Shown one piece after another: positions 1-9,200 of a DNA stretch of 24,441 bases. A program made the translations under genes and the position numbers. The stretch's first letter is position 1. Each line of letters opens with the position of its first letter. The notes under the pieces are model-generated. The model did no database searches, was not told the DNA's origin, and was given only the letters and a program-made list of their open reading frames with translations. Source of the DNA: Planctomycetota bacterium (GTDB lineage Bacteria; Planctomycetota; PUPC01; JACPCR01); the NCBI GenBank assembly GCA_030740295.1, contig JASLXP010001290.1, positions 1 through 24,441 on the forward strand, read 5' to 3'.

Positions 1-40
1 CCTCTGGACCTCTGAAGCTCTGTGCCTCTGAATCTCATCT
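1..40. repeat. Degenerate 8-nt tandem repeat at the 3' end of a VWA gene
   Basis: Five consecutive octamers fit the pattern CCTCTGAA: cctctgga, cctctgaa, gctctgtg, cctctgaa, tctcatct. The array begins at the window edge, so its full length is unknown. It runs across the TGA stop (35-37) of the minus-strand VWA gene, so the last codons and the downstream flank share the repeat. No hairpin or U-tract that would make it a terminator is visible. It belongs with the other 7-8 nt arrays in this window. Confidence 0.6.
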
Positions 41-2704
41 CTCCCTCCGCTTTCTCAAAAACTCCACCACCGCCGGCCACCGCCTCGACAACACATCGAG
101 GATGAAAAGGAAACATGCAGCGAGCAGAAGCTGAGTACCGATATCGTGCGGCCGCTTCTTGGCAGCTCCTTCCAGGTCGAACACCTCTTCGGTATCCAGG
201 GCGATCCGCCCCTCAGAAACATCACACAGCTTTTGCATGAGGGCCTGGTTGGGAAGCAAAGAGGCAAGCTCACGATTTACCGAGACGACACCGCCAGTCG
301 TGGCCACGCCGGAGCCGTCATCTCTGGCGACTTTAAAGAGGTACACGCCACTGCGATCTACTTTGTAGTCTGCGTGGTAGCGTCCCGGCCCGGTCTGGCT
401 CATCTCGATTTCCACGCGGCTCTCTTCGCTGAAGACCTGGCCCTTCTCGCCCAGCGGATACACGCCGACGACCGGCGGCTTGTTGTTGACGAATTTGTTC
501 CGCTCATCGAGCGCATCCACATCCAGAAGGAGTTCCCAGCCGCGCACTGTGACGCGCGGGATGTAATCGATGCCAGGTGTCGAGCGAGAGCTCCAGTTCA
601 CCATGTTCTGAAAGAGCTGGCCGAACTGATCGCTCCAGTCAGTAATCCAGAGCTGACTCCATTTGCCGCGGGCGTCGGTCGCCAGGACCGTGGTGCGACC
701 AGCGCCGAAAGGCCAGGTGACCAGGAGCGGGTCTTTCGCCTTTTGCGTGACCAGCAACGTCTCCGATGCAAGTTTGGGTTTGACTCGGACGTATCCGAAA
801 AGGGTCGGGCTCAGATCGATGTCGACGCCCTGAAAGAGATCGCTTTGCTTCAACGCAAGGGCCTCGACCGGCCGCTCCACGACGATGGCGCGCGCGAATT
901 CTTCAATCTCCTTTTCCAGAACGTGCGCTGCCTCTTCGACATCCTCAGCCGGGTAGTAGCGGCCATTCCCCCAACGGGCGATTTCACCGAGCAGTTTATG
1001 ATTTGCTTCGCTGCCGACAGCCACCGTGCTGATGCTGACCTCTCCCGATGCAAACTGCATCGCGAGCTGCGCGTAATCGTAACCTGGGTCTACATACCCA
1101 TCGGTCACGATTATGATTCCCTTGTTCGTGGCATTCACCTTCATCAATCTGTCGTAGGCCGTATTCATCGGCCGATACAGATTCGAGCGGCCATCGAAGG
1201 GGATACTAATCTGCTTGATGCGCGGACGATCGACCACCTGCTGGAGGGTCAAGAACCACTTTGGACTTTTCAGCTCGCTGGCGAATCCAAGCGCTCCGAT
1301 TCTGTCCCGGTCACTCAGGACATCGACGGCACGATAAAAGACACTGCGAGCAAAATCTCTCTTGTCGCCTTTGAAATCGTGCTTGTGAATGTGCATCGAG
1401 GTGGAGTTGTCGACCACCATCACCAGTGCCACGGTGGGCGTTTCCTTCTCACCGAAGGAACAGAGAACCGGCAGCATCTCTTCCAGTAGAGTGCCCGCGT
1501 AACCACCGGCAGAGAGCGCCTTGTCTCCGCCGGTCATGATCACCGAGCCGCCAAATTCCTTGACGTAATCGTGAAGGAGTTTCATCTGGTTGGCAGTCAT
1601 GTCCGAAGCGGGAACGTTTCCGATGATCACCGCAACGAATTCCTCCAGGTCGAGCATGCTTTGCGGCAGGCCCCTAGCCGGTCGCACTTCGAGATTTACC
1701 CGTGCGCCTTCGAATGCGCGCCTGAGGTTGAGCTGTTCGGAGGATTCGTTGGCTATCACCAGAATGCGCGGGAGGTCATTGAGCTCAAGAAAGGCGTAGG
1801 TGCGATCGTTGCCCGGGTTCTGTTTCAGGTCGGTCACCAGCCTTGCCTCGTAAACGAAACGTCCACCGCGCTCGATACGCTGCCGGAACTCCAGGAGCTC
1901 CGAGCCGCGTTTCACGTTGAAGGTATTCGAAGCAACCATGACGTGGTTGCGATAGAGCCTCACTTCCGCCTTGCGCGATTCGCTCGTGCTGTGCTCGAAC
2001 GAGCTCGTCACTGAAACGTGGACATTGAATGCCTGGTTCAGATGGATCTCTTCAGCCAATGAAATCCGATCGATGGCAATGTCAGGCTTTGACTGGAGCT
2101 TCGGTTGAAGCGCGACGATATCGATGCCGGCCTGGCCGGCGACGTAGGCTTCCTGGATGGCGTTGCCCTCGGTTTCGTTGCAGTCAGAAACCAGGCAGAT
2201 GCGCCGGGCCATATCGCTGGGGAACGAGCTCAATGCCAGCCGAATGGCCGCTGCAATGTTGGTCTCCTGTTCCTGAGCGGTGGCTGTTCGGGCGATATCA
2301 GTGGCTTCGCCTTCGATCTTCTTCCTGGCAAGTTGGATATCCGGATTTGGCCCGGCAGGCACGGCAACGGTCGGTTTTGCATCGAAGAGGATGACGCCTG
2401 CCCAGGCATCAGAGGGCATGGTTTTCATGCTCTTCTCGACCACCTGCGCGAGCGTCTTTCTGTGCGGCTCCATCGATGTTGAGACATCAACAAGGAAGTA
2501 AACGCAGATATCCTGGTCCGTATCCGTCCACCAGACTTGAAGCGTCAGCAGGTCGGCCACGATCATCGCAACGACCAGGCTTCTGGCACCAGTCATGATC
2601 CCTTTGCGGAGCGGCGTCACCTTATCGTACGTACGGAGGCCGATATAGATCAGCACCGGTACGATCAGAAAGATGAAAAAAGCGGCGGGATTATAGACCT
2701 GCAT
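35..2704 (-). CDS. Membrane protein with two VWA domains and a glutamine-amidotransferase-like domain
   Basis: This is an 889-residue integral membrane protein starting at an ATG. Two hydrophobic segments lie near the N-terminus (about residues 8-23 and 41-55). The first VWA domain follows, with its metal-binding DxSxS motif at D73-S75-S77. A Rossmann-like glutamine-amidotransferase-type domain spans roughly 311-415 (starting LPRILVIANES). The second VWA domain has a second DxSxS motif at D432-S434-S436 and a TDGY segment later. Then comes a region with the GAGRTTVLATDARGKW block often seen at the end of such proteins, and a last membrane segment near residues 848-868. VWA domains bind ligands or partner proteins through a metal ion; the partner here is unknown. 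The gene is last in a minus-strand operon with a BatA-like protein, separated from it by 240 nt of repeats. No Shine-Dalgarno sequence is visible. The family assignment is firm; the biological role (envelope stress, secretion or surface assembly) is not established. Confidence 0.9.
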   Translation of the reverse strand: MQVYNPAAFFIFLIVPVLIYIGLRTYDKVTPLRKGIMTGARSLVVAMIVADLLTLQVWWTDTDQDICVYFLVDVSTSMEPHRKTLAQVVEKSMKTMPSDAWAGVILFDAKPTVAVPAGPNPDIQLARKKIEGEATDIARTATAQEQETNIAAAIRLALSSFPSDMARRICLVSDCNETEGNAIQEAYVAGQAGIDIVALQPKLQSKPDIAIDRISLAEEIHLNQAFNVHVSVTSSFEHSTSESRKAEVRLYRNHVMVASNTFNVKRGSELLEFRQRIERGGRFVYEARLVTDLKQNPGNDRTYAFLELNDLPRILVIANESSEQLNLRRAFEGARVNLEVRPARGLPQSMLDLEEFVAVIIGNVPASDMTANQMKLLHDYVKEFGGSVIMTGGDKALSAGGYAGTLLEEMLPVLCSFGEKETPTVALVMVVDNSTSMHIHKHDFKGDKRDFARSVFYRAVDVLSDRDRIGALGFASELKSPKWFLTLQQVVDRPRIKQISIPFDGRSNLYRPMNTAYDRLMKVNATNKGIIIVTDGYVDPGYDYAQLAMQFASGEVSISTVAVGSEANHKLLGEIARWGNGRYYPAEDVEEAAHVLEKEIEEFARAIVVERPVEALALKQSDLFQGVDIDLSPTLFGYVRVKPKLASETLLVTQKAKDPLLVTWPFGAGRTTVLATDARGKWSQLWITDWSDQFGQLFQNMVNWSSRSTPGIDYIPRVTVRGWELLLDVDALDERNKFVNNKPPVVGVYPLGEKGQVFSEESRVEIEMSQTGPGRYHADYKVDRSGVYLFKVARDDGSGVATTGGVVSVNRELASLLPNQALMQKLCDVSEGRIALDTEEVFDLEGAAKKRPHDIGTQLLLAACFLFILDVLSRRWPAVVEFLRKRRER

Positions 2705-2716
2705 GGACTAAAGAAT

Positions 2717-2760
2717 GGAATGGTGGAGATGTGGAATGGTGAATAGTGGAATAGTGGAAG
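2717..2760. repeat. Degenerate 8-nt tandem repeat just upstream of the 889-residue VWA gene
   Basis: Units read ggaatggt, ggagatgt, ggaatggt, gaatagt, ggaatagt, ggaag, so the period is 8 nt with one 7-nt unit. The array begins 13 nt before the minus-strand ATG at 2704 and so occupies the place of a leader. On the coding strand it is rich in CCATT/CCACT and contains no Shine-Dalgarno sequence. Confidence 0.65.
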
Positions 2761-2769
2761 GCTGGTTTT

Positions 2770-2855
2770 CTCTTCGTCTTAATCTTCGTCTTAATCTTCG
2801 TCTCTTTCTCTGCTTCGAAGAAGACGAAGATTAAGACGAAGATTAAGACGAAGAG
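2770..2855. repeat. Perfect 34-bp inverted repeat built from a 12-nt unit
   Basis: The left arm is 2770-2803, the right arm 2822-2855, and the loop is 18 nt (2804-2821). The arms are exact reverse complements. Each arm consists of nearly three copies of the 12-nt unit CTTCGTCTTAAT or its complement, so one arm is pyrimidine-rich and the other purine-rich on a given strand. A transcript running from the BatA-like gene into the 889-residue VWA gene would contain a long uninterrupted hairpin here. No T-tract follows on the minus strand, so a standard intrinsic terminator is not supported. Confidence 0.9.
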
Positions 2856-2871
2856 ATGGGCATCTTTGATC

Positions 2872-2943
2872 CAGAATTCGTTGGTGGTAGACGCAGCAAA
2901 GAAGAAGACGAAGATTAAGACGAAGACTACGACGAAGATTCGA
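2872..2943. repeat. Second 12-nt-unit block plus a diverged copy of the upstream gene's 3' end
   Basis: Positions 2901-2943 hold a further block of the same purine-rich unit (GACGAAGATTAA type). Its first 26 bases (2901-2926) match 2817-2842 exactly, 84 nt away. Positions 2872-2892 match 2951-2971 at 17 of 21 bases. The latter lies inside the 3' end of the BatA-like gene and encodes its final YHQRIL residues; the copy encodes the same YHQRIL in one minus-strand frame. Together these show an approximate tandem duplication of about 80-84 bp that captured the end of the gene and has since diverged. Confidence 0.6.
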
Positions 2944-2944
2944 G

Positions 2945-4909
2945 TCAGAACAGAATCCTCTGGTGATAGACATATGCCTCGATGCACAACAAGACGAGGG
3001 CAAACCAATTCAGCACAAACCACAATTCGCGTTCGACTACGGGCGCCTTTTCTTCGATGGATTGTGCTTCTTTGAAGCTCTCCTGAAATTCCGGATTGGG
3101 TGCGATTCTGCTTTCCGTCGGGTCGCTCAGGTTGACGGCGAATCCGTGCTTTTGTCTTCCGATATCGTAGGTGTAGGTACCGCAGAGATGCGTTTGAGTG
3201 TAGGTGGCTGTGTCTCCAATGACGGGGATGACAGATTCCTCCTTAAGCGGATCGGTAACGAAGATCTCTGTGGGCCGGTTACGCTTGCTGGCCGGCACAC
3301 GGATTTCCACGACCTCGCCAGGCTTGATCTGGGTCTTCTGTTCGCCGACCTCATTCTGGGTGAACCAGAGGAGCGAATTCGAGACGAGGACGGGGAAGGC
3401 GAGGCGGAAGGGAAAATCCGATTGCTTTGGATCGAAGGCAACAAAGACCAGCTTCTGAGGACCGCGGCGTCCAGCGAGGATGATCGGGGTCTGCACCGTC
3501 CGTGCGATCGGCTCCATGAAGTCCGTCTGTTTTATGCCGAGCGATTCTGCAATGAGCAGATTCTCCAGGCTGATGTAGTTCATCAGCGGATGGGTGCGGT
3601 CCCAGGTCCGCATCAACGGGCGCAATACCGCATCTTTGGTGATCGATGCCGCGGGGTTCTTGCCGCTCGTGTTGACGAAGATGAGATGGCTGTCGGGCAG
3701 CCTGGAGGGTATCCAGTTGTAGAAGATCATCGCGCCGACATCGTAGTTCTTGTTGTATTTATCCGGCGAGATTCGGTAGCCCTGGACGCCGATGTTCGCG
3801 CTCATGGCCGCATCGAGATAGCCACCGAGCTCTTCCTGGGGCGCAACGACCAGCACCTTGATCCGCTCGCGTTTCGGAATCCATTCATACGCAGTGTTGT
3901 CGACGGCGAAGGCATCTTCGACGCCAGTGTCCAGGAGCGTGACTTCCGCGGTGAACTGTCCACCCACCAGGAGTGTCTTTTCGTACATCTCGGTGTGCAG
4001 TTCGTTGGGCGGTAGCGTGACTTCACGAACATCGATAGTCGTGCCGCCGGCGCCGGAATCTGGTTTTGATTTCTCGCCTTCTTTCTGTCCGCCGATGCTT
4101 AGTCGGATGGCTACCTTCTGGGGTTCATTGAAAGTGTTCTGCAGGACCAGGAGCGCGGAAAAATCGCGCTCGGAATCCATGTTTCTGCGTGACGAAAAGC
4201 TGACGATGCCAACATTCCCCTGCTTCTCGCCGAATGCGTGGAACTGAATCTTCGAAAGGATGTCCGAATAATTTTTTGTGAATTCATCAGAGCGACCACG
4301 GAGTGTCCGCACTACCTCCGCTCCGTCGGACAGAAGATAAATCTGCGGTTCGGAAAGCGGCCGTATGACTTCACGGACAAGGTCAAATGCCTGCGAGAGA
4401 TCGGTGGTCTGGAAGCCGGCCCGGAGTCCATCGAGGGTGCGGTAAAGTGTCCGACGGTCCTTCTCAAACTGCTGGACGATACGGGCCTCGCTGTCTGCGG
4501 CGATGATCAGCATTCGGTCGCCGTGCTCCATGCGGCGGATGATCTCCCGCGCTTTGGCTTTCGCTTCGTCGAAGCGGGTCCCACCATCCTTGCCGTCTTT
4601 TGTGTGCATGCTGGCCGAGACATCCATGACCAGCACGATGCGCTGTTCCGTCAAGCGCCCCGAAGAGATTAGCGGCCGCGCCGCGGAAAAGGCGAGCAGG
4701 CTGAGTGCCACCGCCTGGACCAGCATCGAGATGATCGTGCGCATTCGCCGTCGCTGCCGTTTGGCATCCTTCTGAAGATGCGCGAGGTAGGCAAGCGACG
4801 AAAGCTGCACCTTCTGTCTCGGCATCCTCAGAATGTAGAGGATGGCCACTACGACAAGAAGGGCGAGCGCTGCCAGCGCAGGCTTGGAGAGGAAGTAGAG
4901 TTCGTTCAC
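2945..4909 (-). CDS. BatA-like VWA domain membrane protein
   Basis: This is a 654-residue protein with the BatA N-terminal layout: a hydrophobic segment at about 9-27, a basic loop (KRQRRRMR, around 50-57), and a second hydrophobic segment at about 58-77. The VWA domain follows, with DxSxS at D96-S98-S100 and later TTD and LLSDGAE segments supplying the remaining MIDAS-type positions. A long extracytoplasmic beta-rich region comes next, then a C-terminal membrane helix near 629-645. It starts with GTG at 4909, chosen because this GTG overlaps the TGA of the upstream gene (GTGA, 4906-4909), an arrangement typical of translational coupling. BatA-type proteins usually work with MoxR ATPases and DUF58 proteins, but neither is present in this window. 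The gene ends at a TGA within the sequence duplicated in the downstream repeat region. The assignment is confident at family level; the function is not known. Confidence 0.9.
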   Translation of the reverse strand: MNELYFLSKPALAALALLVVVAILYILRMPRQKVQLSSLAYLAHLQKDAKRQRRRMRTIISMLVQAVALSLLAFSAARPLISSGRLTEQRIVLVMDVSASMHTKDGKDGGTRFDEAKAKAREIIRRMEHGDRMLIIAADSEARIVQQFEKDRRTLYRTLDGLRAGFQTTDLSQAFDLVREVIRPLSEPQIYLLSDGAEVVRTLRGRSDEFTKNYSDILSKIQFHAFGEKQGNVGIVSFSSRRNMDSERDFSALLVLQNTFNEPQKVAIRLSIGGQKEGEKSKPDSGAGGTTIDVREVTLPPNELHTEMYEKTLLVGGQFTAEVTLLDTGVEDAFAVDNTAYEWIPKRERIKVLVVAPQEELGGYLDAAMSANIGVQGYRISPDKYNKNYDVGAMIFYNWIPSRLPDSHLIFVNTSGKNPAASITKDAVLRPLMRTWDRTHPLMNYISLENLLIAESLGIKQTDFMEPIARTVQTPIILAGRRGPQKLVFVAFDPKQSDFPFRLAFPVLVSNSLLWFTQNEVGEQKTQIKPGEVVEIRVPASKRNRPTEIFVTDPLKEESVIPVIGDTATYTQTHLCGTYTYDIGRQKHGFAVNLSDPTESRIAPNPEFQESFKEAQSIEEKAPVVERELWFVLNWFALVLLCIEAYVYHQRILF

Positions 4910-6213
4910 TTAGGTTTAATGACCTTGAAATACCGCTTCACGTAGAGCTCCTGCCCGCTGGGGACGCGCTGCTGAAACATGACTGAATCCAGTATGCGTT
5001 CGTAGTTGCTGTAGACCTCACGGTAGGCACCTGTCGAACGGGACTTGTCTGAAGCGGCGTCCAGGATCATGGCCCGGATATCACGGTCCTCGACTGCGGC
5101 GCTGAGAGCGTCATAGCTGAGCTGGCCTTTCTTCAATTTCGTCTGTGAGCCTTCGGCAGCCTTGGCGAGCTTTTTCTCCAGCGCGTCGCCGGCGGCTTCG
5201 CCTTTCTCGCGCTGCTCTTTTGCCACGGCTTTCAGGTCTTCGGCCAAGGCCTCCTGCTTGGCGCGCTTATCAGCGAGCTCTTTTCTTTCCACGAGCGCGA
5301 GGGTTTTGATGGCTTCGGCTTCCACCTTCTGTCCTCCCGCAGTCGTGACGGTGAGTTGCTCCGCGCCTTTGTCCAGCTCCTGCTGGACTTCGTCCATGAG
5401 GTCGCCCATGGCGACGCGCTCACGATATTTCTTGAGTTCGTCGAGAGCGCGGGACATCGCGTCGTCTTTGCCGGCCTCCGCATCCATGTCCGCTATTTCC
5501 CGGGAGAGGCGGGCGAGGATCTCATCTTTGGTTGCGGTGTCGCTCATCATGTTGAGTTCCTGGATGAGCTTCTTGATGCGCTCGAATTCCTTCTTTTCGT
5601 CTTCATCGGTGATGTCGGCCTCGAGGGCGAGGAGACCCTCGAGCGAGTCTTTGCCGCGCTGCAATTCTCTGCGCGTCGCTTTGGACAGTCCGGTGCCCTC
5701 GACGGGCGGAAAGAGGCTATTGTGCATCGGAATACAGAAAATGAGCACGACAAGCGAGAGCCAGAAAGAGCAGGGAGCCCGCACGGCCGCGGGTTGGTCC
5801 GCAGATGCCGCGGCCTCCATGCGTTCGGCCGTCTGGCGAATGGCCATTCCGGCGAGCATGCCTTCACGTCCTGACCGAATGAAATCGTATGCACTGGCAA
5901 GCTGGTCGTTCATACCGAGCCGGTCATCGACGAGCTTCGCGGCTTCATAGGTACTCACTGCACTGTCGCCGCGAATGGAAACAGCGATGCACGCGCCGAT
6001 GAATGGGAAGGCAAACGCAAAAAAGGTCAGCGGCCCGCGCTGGACCTCACACAGATAAAGAAGCAGGAGAAAGAACAGGCACGCGGCCGCTCCAATGGCC
6101 ATGCCGCGGCCGGCGGCGCCCAGTCCCTTTAGCTGCTGCTCTCGCGATGCCAGCGAGGAGATCGTCTGTTGGACGGTTTCGTGAGATTCGTTGGTGGGTT
6201 CCTGTGTTTCCAT
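4906..6213 (-). CDS. Membrane-anchored coiled-coil protein (DUF4175-like)
   Basis: This is a 435-residue protein with two adjacent membrane segments at about residues 38-55 and 62-80, and a third at about 149-163. Between them is the motif AAKLVDDRLGMNDQLASA, which resembles the 'lid-of-RLG-D-LA-A' signature of proteins encoded beside BatA/VWA genes in Planctomycetes and DUF4175-type proteins. From about residue 180 to 370 the sequence is highly charged and helical (Glu, Lys, Ala, Leu), probably a coiled coil. Its ATG directly follows the TAA of the GH20-like gene (TAAATG), and its own TGA overlaps the next start, so it is translationally tied to both neighbours. No enzyme motif is visible. 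It probably acts as a structural or scaffolding partner of the VWA proteins; that role is inferred from position alone. Confidence 0.75.
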   Translation of the reverse strand: METQEPTNESHETVQQTISSLASREQQLKGLGAAGRGMAIGAAACLFFLLLLYLCEVQRGPLTFFAFAFPFIGACIAVSIRGDSAVSTYEAAKLVDDRLGMNDQLASAYDFIRSGREGMLAGMAIRQTAERMEAAASADQPAAVRAPCSFWLSLVVLIFCIPMHNSLFPPVEGTGLSKATRRELQRGKDSLEGLLALEADITDEDEKKEFERIKKLIQELNMMSDTATKDEILARLSREIADMDAEAGKDDAMSRALDELKKYRERVAMGDLMDEVQQELDKGAEQLTVTTAGGQKVEAEAIKTLALVERKELADKRAKQEALAEDLKAVAKEQREKGEAAGDALEKKLAKAAEGSQTKLKKGQLSYDALSAAVEDRDIRAMILDAASDKSRSTGAYREVYSNYERILDSVMFQQRVPSGQELYVKRYFKVIKPK

Positions 6214-9200
6214 TTATTTCGTATAAGCCTGCAGGTAGCTGAATCCCGGGTTGTTGTACGGGTTGTAGTATGAATGCGAGAATCGGCTCACATCGGTTTC
6301 CACCCGAATCTTCTGCGCTTTCAAAGAAGCGACTGGCAGATAGTTGATCCCATCCTCACCGCAGGTTGCGAGGCATTCGCCAACCTGCTGCCAATTGCCA
6401 TCGGCAGTCTGCACGTGGATCGTGTAATCCGCTCTGGCCAGGCGATAGGTGCCGGCCGCTACGTCGCCCCGTTCTTTCCAGGTCATGAATCTGCCCCGAA
6501 GTCCGATGGCTTCGATGTTGGCCGGCGTGGCGAGGGTGACCGTGACGCTCCATTTTGTTTTGTCTTTACGGATGTTCCTCAGCCAGCACGATTTTGTATC
6601 GTCATTGAAGATACGTCCGCCCTGATAGGCTTCGTTACTGACGGAGAAGAGGAGCTTTCCCTTTTCATCCACGTAGCGATTGAGAGTCTCCTTGCCGAGG
6701 ATGCGGGTGCTCTTGATTTCGCGCTCTTCAGGTTTGCCGCCGGCGAATACGGGCTTCAGAGTGGTGTTGGCGCTCCGCGACAGGGATTTCGAAATCTCTG
6801 ATTTCGGAGCGCGCAATGGGGGCCGTTCTTTGCGGGCCCAGCGATCGAAATCCTGCTGTTCCGCTTCGATGCCTGTGATGGCAAAGATGGCTGAACGCTC
6901 TCCAGTCTTCTGGGCCGGTGGGTAGTAGGCAGTAATGGACCGGATGGTCAGCTCCGGGTACGGATTTACCCACTCGTGAATTCGGACTGAACATTCGTCA
7001 CCAGAGGTGGTGTAGCCGAGCCAGCCCGGCCTGCTGAGAAAGTCGATGTGGCGGGCGAGCGGGTTGGGGTTGCCGATGTTCTTTCCGAAGTAGCGCATGT
7101 TTTCGTAATCATGGGTGCGCTCCCAGGTATAAGTGCGGGCGACTTCGGTGTCGCGGATATCGATGTTGAAGGTTAGCCGCCGTCCGTCTTCGTAGGTGGC
7201 CAGGTAGGTGGCCGGCTCGCCGGCTTCGACGCGGGTTTTCAGAAAACAGAGGCTGGCAGTCTTGCGTCCGATGGGGATCTCAGGCGTGCTGGCCGGCAAT
7301 GCGGAGCTGACCTTGGCGTCGGCTGGTGGATTGCCCAGGAAAACCATGGATTTCCCACCGTTGGTTTTTGGATCGATGATTCTGAACGGCACTTCTTCGA
7401 TCTGCGTATCGCCCATCGGGAGCAGGCGAAGATCGTAGTTGCTGCCCCAGTCAAGCCATCCTCTGCTGTCCGCGGGAATCTCATCGATGTGGCTCCAATT
7501 GACCGTCTTGCGTAGATCGACCTTGAACCACTTCTGCTTGCGATCCTCCTGCCAGCTTGGGAATGGTCGGCCGAAGAACCGCTCGTTCATCCGCACGGTC
7601 AGATTGACCAGCCGATTGACGAATTCGTGTGTGTTGGGCATCGGCTTCGCCGGGCTCCACAGGTACTCCGATTCGACCGGGAGCTGCAGGCTGCCGCCCA
7701 TGCACTGCCCGCCGACGATCTTGGCGAGCAGTCCGATGACCATTCCTTCGTTCGAGCCGCTCGCCCACCAGGAGCTGCGCGTGCCCCAGATCCGGTTTTT
7801 CGTTTTCTGATTGAAGTTCGGGCTCGGACCGCCGTAGGGGTCGCCGTAGTTGCCGTTGAAGCCCCAGTTGTTCCAGGTGAAGACGCGCTCGAATTGGTCG
7901 ACCGCCAGTTCGGGGTTGCTGTAGGACTGGCCGACCGATCCCTTCCACGAGCCCATGACAAGATCGTGAGGCAGGTAGGGCTCAGCCTTGCCCATGTCGT
8001 AGTAACGATCACCACCGGCATCGGGTGTGAGGTGGCAATCGATGGCCTCCACTTTCACTCCCCGCTGCCTGCACAGATCGTAGAAGCGGGCGATGTATTC
8101 GTAGAGCAGATGGGGGCCGTCCATACCTCGCCGCTGGCAGCGCCGATCCGCGAGCCAGCGTGAACCATCTTTGATGTGCCCCATCTCATCGAGATCGAGC
8201 GACGCGACCTCTGCATCGGAGAGGCTATCGAAGACTGAACGATCGAGTGGATTCTTCAGCGCATACAAACCATGGCTCGAAGACGGGCAGACATTGAGCC
8301 GCCGGCAGCTTGTCTTTTCGGTGAGGTAACCCTCATCCTCGTCATCGCCAATTTCCGTCCCATTGAAACGTCCGGAGCCGCCTGCCCCTGAGCCGAGATG
8401 TCCCTGCTGAATAAAATGCCGACGAACGTAATCCCTGATGTCTTCGTGCACTTTCAACAGGGATTGGCTGTACGGGCCGGCGGCCACACCTTTGGTGGTG
8501 CCGTTGATCCGAATCATGGAGTAGAGCTTGATGATCCGTTTGTATTCGTCTGTGAGTCGGAGCCCGTCGTTGAATCGGAACATGGTGTCCCGCATCATCG
8601 CCTGGGGCCAGTCCCGAATATTGCAGCCCGGAATGATGAGCCGCCCGTCCGCATCACGCCGAGTGATCTGCATGACGCTGGTGACGCCGTAAAAGGCCCC
8701 CTGCTGATCCTCCCCCGAGCCAATAATGAGGACGCGCTCAGGCCCGGACTGCAAAACGTAGCCCTGCTGTCCCGGATCGTCTTCAGCAATCTTAATCCCT
8801 GCGCTCTTGGCCACCTGCCCGATGGCCGGTGAATTGGCAACGTCGCCGATGACGATGCAGTTCTTGAGAGAAGGATTGCCCTTGAGCTCATCTTCGAGGA
8901 GCGCCACCGGCAAGCGAACGTTCTGCATCTCGAACGTGTCATCAGAGAAGTCCGCGCCAATGTCAGGAGTGTATCCCACGGACGCGCAAACGATCTTTGT
9001 TGCGGCGTCGACCACGAAGGGCTGCTTCGTCCATTCGGCCTGCTGCGGCTGCGGCACAATGAAAGGCTCACGAATGCGAGTGAACGAGGGCACTTTCGGC
9101 TTGTCGACCGTAATGCCTTTCTTCCATTGGAAGCGGGTGATTTCGAGATCGCCATGCTCGCCTTTTTCCGTTCCCCAGACTTGTACGAAGAACTGCGCAC

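Noticed and set aside
146..1489. 447-codon plus-strand open frame
   Set aside because: It lies antisense within the VWA gene, which has clear domains. The translation has no recognisable motif and typical antisense composition.
2770..2943. Possible CRISPR array
   Set aside because: The units are 12 nt and contiguous, with no spacers and no cas genes nearby.
2691..3023. 110-codon minus-strand frame across the repeat region, with hydrophobic FVLIFVLIFVFF strings
   Set aside because: The hydrophobic strings come from reading the 12-nt repeat. The frame overlaps both neighbouring genes and has no start signal.
2963..4015. 350-codon plus-strand open frame
   Set aside because: It is antisense to the BatA-like VWA gene. 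No domain or start signal is visible.
5162..5950. 262-codon Ser-rich plus-strand open frame
   Set aside because: The Ser/Ala richness is the antisense reading of the Glu/Ala/Lys-rich coiled coil of the minus-strand gene.
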